From the NCBI GenBank assembly GCA_019638285.1, contig JAHBUB010000029.1, forward strand, positions 1 through 48,509: a stretch of DNA of 48,509 bases, given 5' to 3'. The DNA is from Cyclobacteriaceae bacterium (lineage in GTDB: Bacteria; Bacteroidota; Bacteroidia; Cytophagales; Cyclobacteriaceae). Shown in pieces: positions 45,848 to 48,509 of the stretch. Position 1 is the stretch's first letter. Each line of letters starts with the position of its first letter. The notes beneath the pieces were generated by a model. It did no database searches and was not told the origin of the DNA. It saw nothing but the letters and a program-made list of their open reading frames with translations. The position numbers and the translations under genes were made by a program.

Positions 45848-48509
45848 TTAGTATCCCTTCTTTATTCCTTTCTCAATCGCAGGGATTCCTTCTCTCATCC
45901 ATAGAGGCTCATCGGCACCTTTTAAATAGTAGTCAAAGAATTGTTTCATACGAATTTGAAAGTCCATTCTATTTTCACGTTTTACTGGCCAGTGTGGCTC
46001 TCCATTATAATTCAGCATCCATGTAGGTTTATTGAGTCTGCGCATGGCCATGTACATTTCTATTCCCTGGTACCAAGGCACTGCACTGTCCTCGTCATTG
46101 TGTAAGAGCAGCATTGGGGTTTCTATCTTATCTGCAAAAAATAACGGAGAATTTTCAATATAGAGAAGTGGCTTTTCCCAAAGTGTACCGCCAATACGGC
46201 TTTGTGTTCTCTCATATTGAAACATCCGGCTCATCCCGCTTCCCCAGCGAATACCACCATAAGCACTTGTCATATTTGCAACGATGGCCCCGGCTTCAAC
46301 TGCTTTGAAGAGGTTGGTGCGAGTAACCAGATAGGCAGTTTGATAGCCACCCCAACTGTGACCCTGGGCGCCAATGTTTTTTTCATCCACAAAACCCTTT
46401 TCAATCAAGCTGTTGACACCCGACATAATGCTATTGTAGGCACTCTCTCCCGGAAACCCTATTTTGTAAACAATATCAGGAACAAATACCAGATAACCAT
46501 CACTCACATAGGTGGCTCTATTAATAGAAGACCTGAGCGGAGTTGGAGGTATGTATTCATAAAGATTATCGCTATTTCTTTCGTAGAAGTAAACAATCAT
46601 CGGATACTTCTTTTGGGGATCAAAACCTTCAGGTTTGTACAACAGCCCTTCCAGCGGAATGTTATCCAAAGAGCGCCACTTCACCAATTCAACATTTCCC
46701 CAGAAATAGTTTTTCATCTGAGGGTTTGCGTTACTTAATTTTTTAGGGTTAGAAAATTTAGTATCGGATGCAGTCCATATGTCGGGGAATTCCCTAAAGC
46801 TCTGACGCGTAAATAACAATTGATCCGCAAGCTTTGCTTTTTCCACATCATTGAAACGATAGTTATCCATTATTCGCCTGGTCAATTTTCTGTTTTTTAA
46901 TGAAAGGGTATAGTAACCTGAAGCTTTGGTAGTCTCGTCAAAAGCGGAGAGTAGAAGGTCTTTATCAGGATTGATAAACTGTTCTTCAGTGTCCAATTTC
47001 ACATAACGAAATGTAATCTTTTGTTGCCTGCCTATTTTAGTTAAGTTGACGGGGGCTTTTCTATTTTCCGGATCGAAGGCCCAAAGATCGTAGCGATCAT
47101 ATGCAATAAAGGATTCATCGTTGACTGTCCAACCAGCGGCACCATATTGTCCGGGATAGTCAGGATGGTCATCGAGCTCATCAGCAAATTTTACATTCAA
47201 TCCTTTTGTCAACTTGACAGTTCTTTCTGTTTTGATTGAATATGAAAACCATGCAGTATCAGGATCGCTAAACCAATACACATAATTGGCTTTTGGTGAC
47301 AGATTGGAAAAACCTCTTACCGCTGTGGCGATCTTCTTTTTGGAACCACCTTCCAAGTCATATATGTATAAATCCTCTGGTACATTACCTTCCCAGGTTA
47401 TGGCTTTAAGGTAAGGAACATTTGTCTTGCCAAGGATTATATTAGCATTGCCTTCATCACCACTAATAATTGTCGGAATAACTTTGTCACCCAACTGGAT
47501 CATTTTGTTATTGTTGAGGTCTATGGCTGCCAGATAGGTGCGTTTTTTTTCGGATTCCAACTGCACATTTTGCTGAGGGTAGATGAAGTCATCCTCACTG
47601 TTCCAGATTTCCACATTTACAATTTCTTCAGGGAGTAGTGTGGTATCCTGTACTACTGGGGTTGGGGCAGTGCCGAAGAATAGTTTATCACCATTTTTTG
47701 AAAAAATCGGTGTGTAATGTTCGCTGATAAGCCAACCTTTTGGAAAGCTAGAACCAGCTTCAACATTGAGCATCTTTGACGAAGCATCTCCTTTTTTCCA
47801 GTGATAAATTTTGAAGTTGTGAACCAATGCTTTGGTTGTATCGGTGTCAACTAGAAATGCTCCTTGATCACCTCCATCACTAATGGAAAGTCCTTTGTAC
47901 TTGAACTTAGAATGGCCTTTGTATAACGTGTTGAGAGTTTCAGTTTGTAAATCGTACCAGTATACTCCTGCCTGGAGCGTGGAGTCATTTCCTGAAGTAG
48001 AAAAAAGTAACGCTTCGCCATATTTTGCAAATCGATAATCTGTAACGTATGAAAAAAAAGTTTCGTTACTGTTTGATAATTTGCGAAGCACGAGCGTGAA
48101 ACCATTCTCTTCGTTATTCTTTTTTGCTTTCTTGGATTTGTCATTAGGCTCAGATTGATTTCCCGTTTTGGGTTTATCGTCTTTCTTTGGATCTATTTGG
48201 TAGGCCATCCATCCACTTGCTTTTTCCGGAATACGATAGGATTTTACATTTGGAATCTTTTCGGCTTTATGCGTTTGAAAGGAATAAACACAAAGAGAAT
48301 CTTTTGGTAACTCTTCCTTTTTTTTCTTTTGTCTGCGGAGCTCTTTTACTATTTTTTTCTGAGGCTGTATTTTGAAGATCGCATACTTGCTATCATAGGA
48401 AAGTGAAACATTGGCTGCACGATGAACCGAATCTTGTGCACTGGTTTTGAGGTGGTGGAAAATAATTTTTCCATCTCCATCCTGTGGATTAATGGTATAT
48501 ACTGCGTAT
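45848..48509 (-). CDS. S9-family prolyl-oligopeptidase-type serine protease (5' truncated)
   Basis: The frame stays open past the first ATG at 48208 to the window edge, so at least 887 codons are visible and the true start lies outside. Reading upstream of 48208 continues a normal chain (e.g. IPNVKSYRIPEKASGW). The N-terminal part is a WD/beta-propeller-like domain. The C-terminal alpha/beta hydrolase has the nucleophile in GHSWGGY (Ser codon 46355-46357), Asp in LHNDEDSAVPW and His in NGEPHWP. Probably secreted or periplasmic, like other large Bacteroidota S9 peptidases, but the signal peptide is not in view. Confidence 0.92.
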   Translation of the reverse strand, partial: YAVYTINPQDGDGKIIFHHLKTSAQDSVHRAANVSLSYDSKYAIFKIQPQKKIVKELRRQKKKKEELPKDSLCVYSFQTHKAEKIPNVKSYRIPEKASGWMAYQIDPKKDDKPKTGNQSEPNDKSKKAKKNNEENGFTLVLRKLSNSNETFFSYVTDYRFAKYGEALLFSTSGNDSTLQAGVYWYDLQTETLNTLYKGHSKFKYKGLSISDGGDQGAFLVDTDTTKALVHNFKIYHWKKGDASSKMLNVEAGSSFPKGWLISEHYTPIFSKNGDKLFFGTAPTPVVQDTTLLPEEIVNVEIWNSEDDFIYPQQNVQLESEKKRTYLAAIDLNNNKMIQLGDKVIPTIISGDEGNANIILGKTNVPYLKAITWEGNVPEDLYIYDLEGGSKKKIATAVRGFSNLSPKANYVYWFSDPDTAWFSYSIKTERTVKLTKGLNVKFADELDDHPDYPGQYGAAGWTVNDESFIAYDRYDLWAFDPENRKAPVNLTKIGRQQKITFRYVKLDTEEQFINPDKDLLLSAFDETTKASGYYTLSLKNRKLTRRIMDNYRFNDVEKAKLADQLLFTRQSFREFPDIWTASDTKFSNPKKLSNANPQMKNYFWGNVELVKWRSLDNIPLEGLLYKPEGFDPQKKYPMIVYFYERNSDNLYEYIPPTPLRSSINRATYVSDGYLVFVPDIVYKIGFPGESAYNSIMSGVNSLIEKGFVDEKNIGAQGHSWGGYQTAYLVTRTNLFKAVEAGAIVANMTSAYGGIRWGSGMSRMFQYERTQSRIGGTLWEKPLLYIENSPLFFADKIETPMLLLHNDEDSAVPWYQGIEMYMAMRRLNKPTWMLNYNGEPHWPVKRENRMDFQIRMKQFFDYYLKGADEPLWMREGIPAIEKGIKKGY

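Noticed and set aside
46202-46738. 178-codon open frame on the plus strand
   Set aside because: It lies fully inside the S9 peptidase gene in antisense, and its translation is low in recognisable motifs. The peptidase shows a complete catalytic triad, so this is a shadow frame.
1-48509. Mobile elements, prophage, CRISPR array, restriction or other defence genes
   Set aside because: I saw no transposase, integrase, Cas, phage-structural or methylase-endonuclease pair, and no regularly spaced repeats on either strand.

Overview
The window is an ordinary-looking stretch of chromosome from a Bacteroidota bacterium, most likely order Cytophagales. The order-level call is inference from gene content, not a phylogeny. 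The evidence is: a type IX secretion C-terminal sorting domain, a Reg_prop beta-propeller sensor kinase, large two-block FtsX permeases, DUF5690 and DUF4136 proteins, SusC-free outer-membrane barrels, promoters of the Bacteroidota TTG-N19-TAnnTTTG type, and almost no Shine-Dalgarno sites. I see no transposase, integrase, phage gene, CRISPR array or rRNA. Both window edges cut a gene: the C-terminal part of an NAD(P)H-hydrate dehydratase on the left, and an S9 prolyl-oligopeptidase-type protease on the right whose reading frame stays open to the last base.

Layout. 1-2.4 kb: nnrD fragment, a tiny protein that is almost entirely a T9SS sorting domain, a tandem universal stress protein, and a haem-type membrane protein. 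2.5-7.8 kb: asnS, divergent from rpoN (sigma-54) with a PAP2-like membrane protein and a PaaG-type enoyl-CoA isomerase, then a convergent barrel protein. 7.8-8.5 kb: a 730-bp gene-poor gap with tRNA-Arg(ACG), its consensus promoter, and upstream a decayed tRNA-Arg copy split by a 19-bp palindrome. 8.5-11.2 kb: a DUF5690 carrier and a secreted alkaline-phosphatase-superfamily enzyme. 11.1-18.2 kb: a signalling block. An FtsX permease, an ECF sigma factor and a one-TM protein run leftward, divergent from a beta-propeller histidine kinase and its NarL-type regulator.

18.3-26.6 kb: metzincin-type protease, GT4 glycosyltransferase, TrmH-type and RlmI-type methyltransferases, typA and a secreted TPR protein whose start overlaps the typA stop. 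26.7-34.1 kb: DUF4136 lipoprotein and barrel pair, guaA with a promoter that predicts a leaderless mRNA, an LpoA-like TPR plus type I periplasmic-binding protein, another outer-membrane protein, hutI, and an OsmC-type protein. 34.1-37.8 kb: apt, a stand-alone Lon substrate-binding-domain protein, and a leftward mlaEFD lipid-transport operon. 37.9-45.1 kb: icmF (fused isobutyryl-CoA mutase), an exported class V aminotransferase, a MaoC hydratase, an IF2-N-domain basic protein, a 66-residue membrane protein and a DUF1761 protein. 45.1-45.8 kb is AT-rich and nearly empty; the S9 peptidase follows.

How parts fit. Housekeeping genes (asnS, rpoN, typA, guaA, apt) are mixed with envelope and signalling genes. 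Acyl-CoA chemistry recurs (PaaG-like isomerase, IcmF, MaoC), which fits branched-chain or aromatic acid use. No wholly new system is obvious. The parts most worth following up are the kinase/regulator-permease-ECF block, the IF2-N basic protein, the LpoA-like protein and the split tRNA relic.
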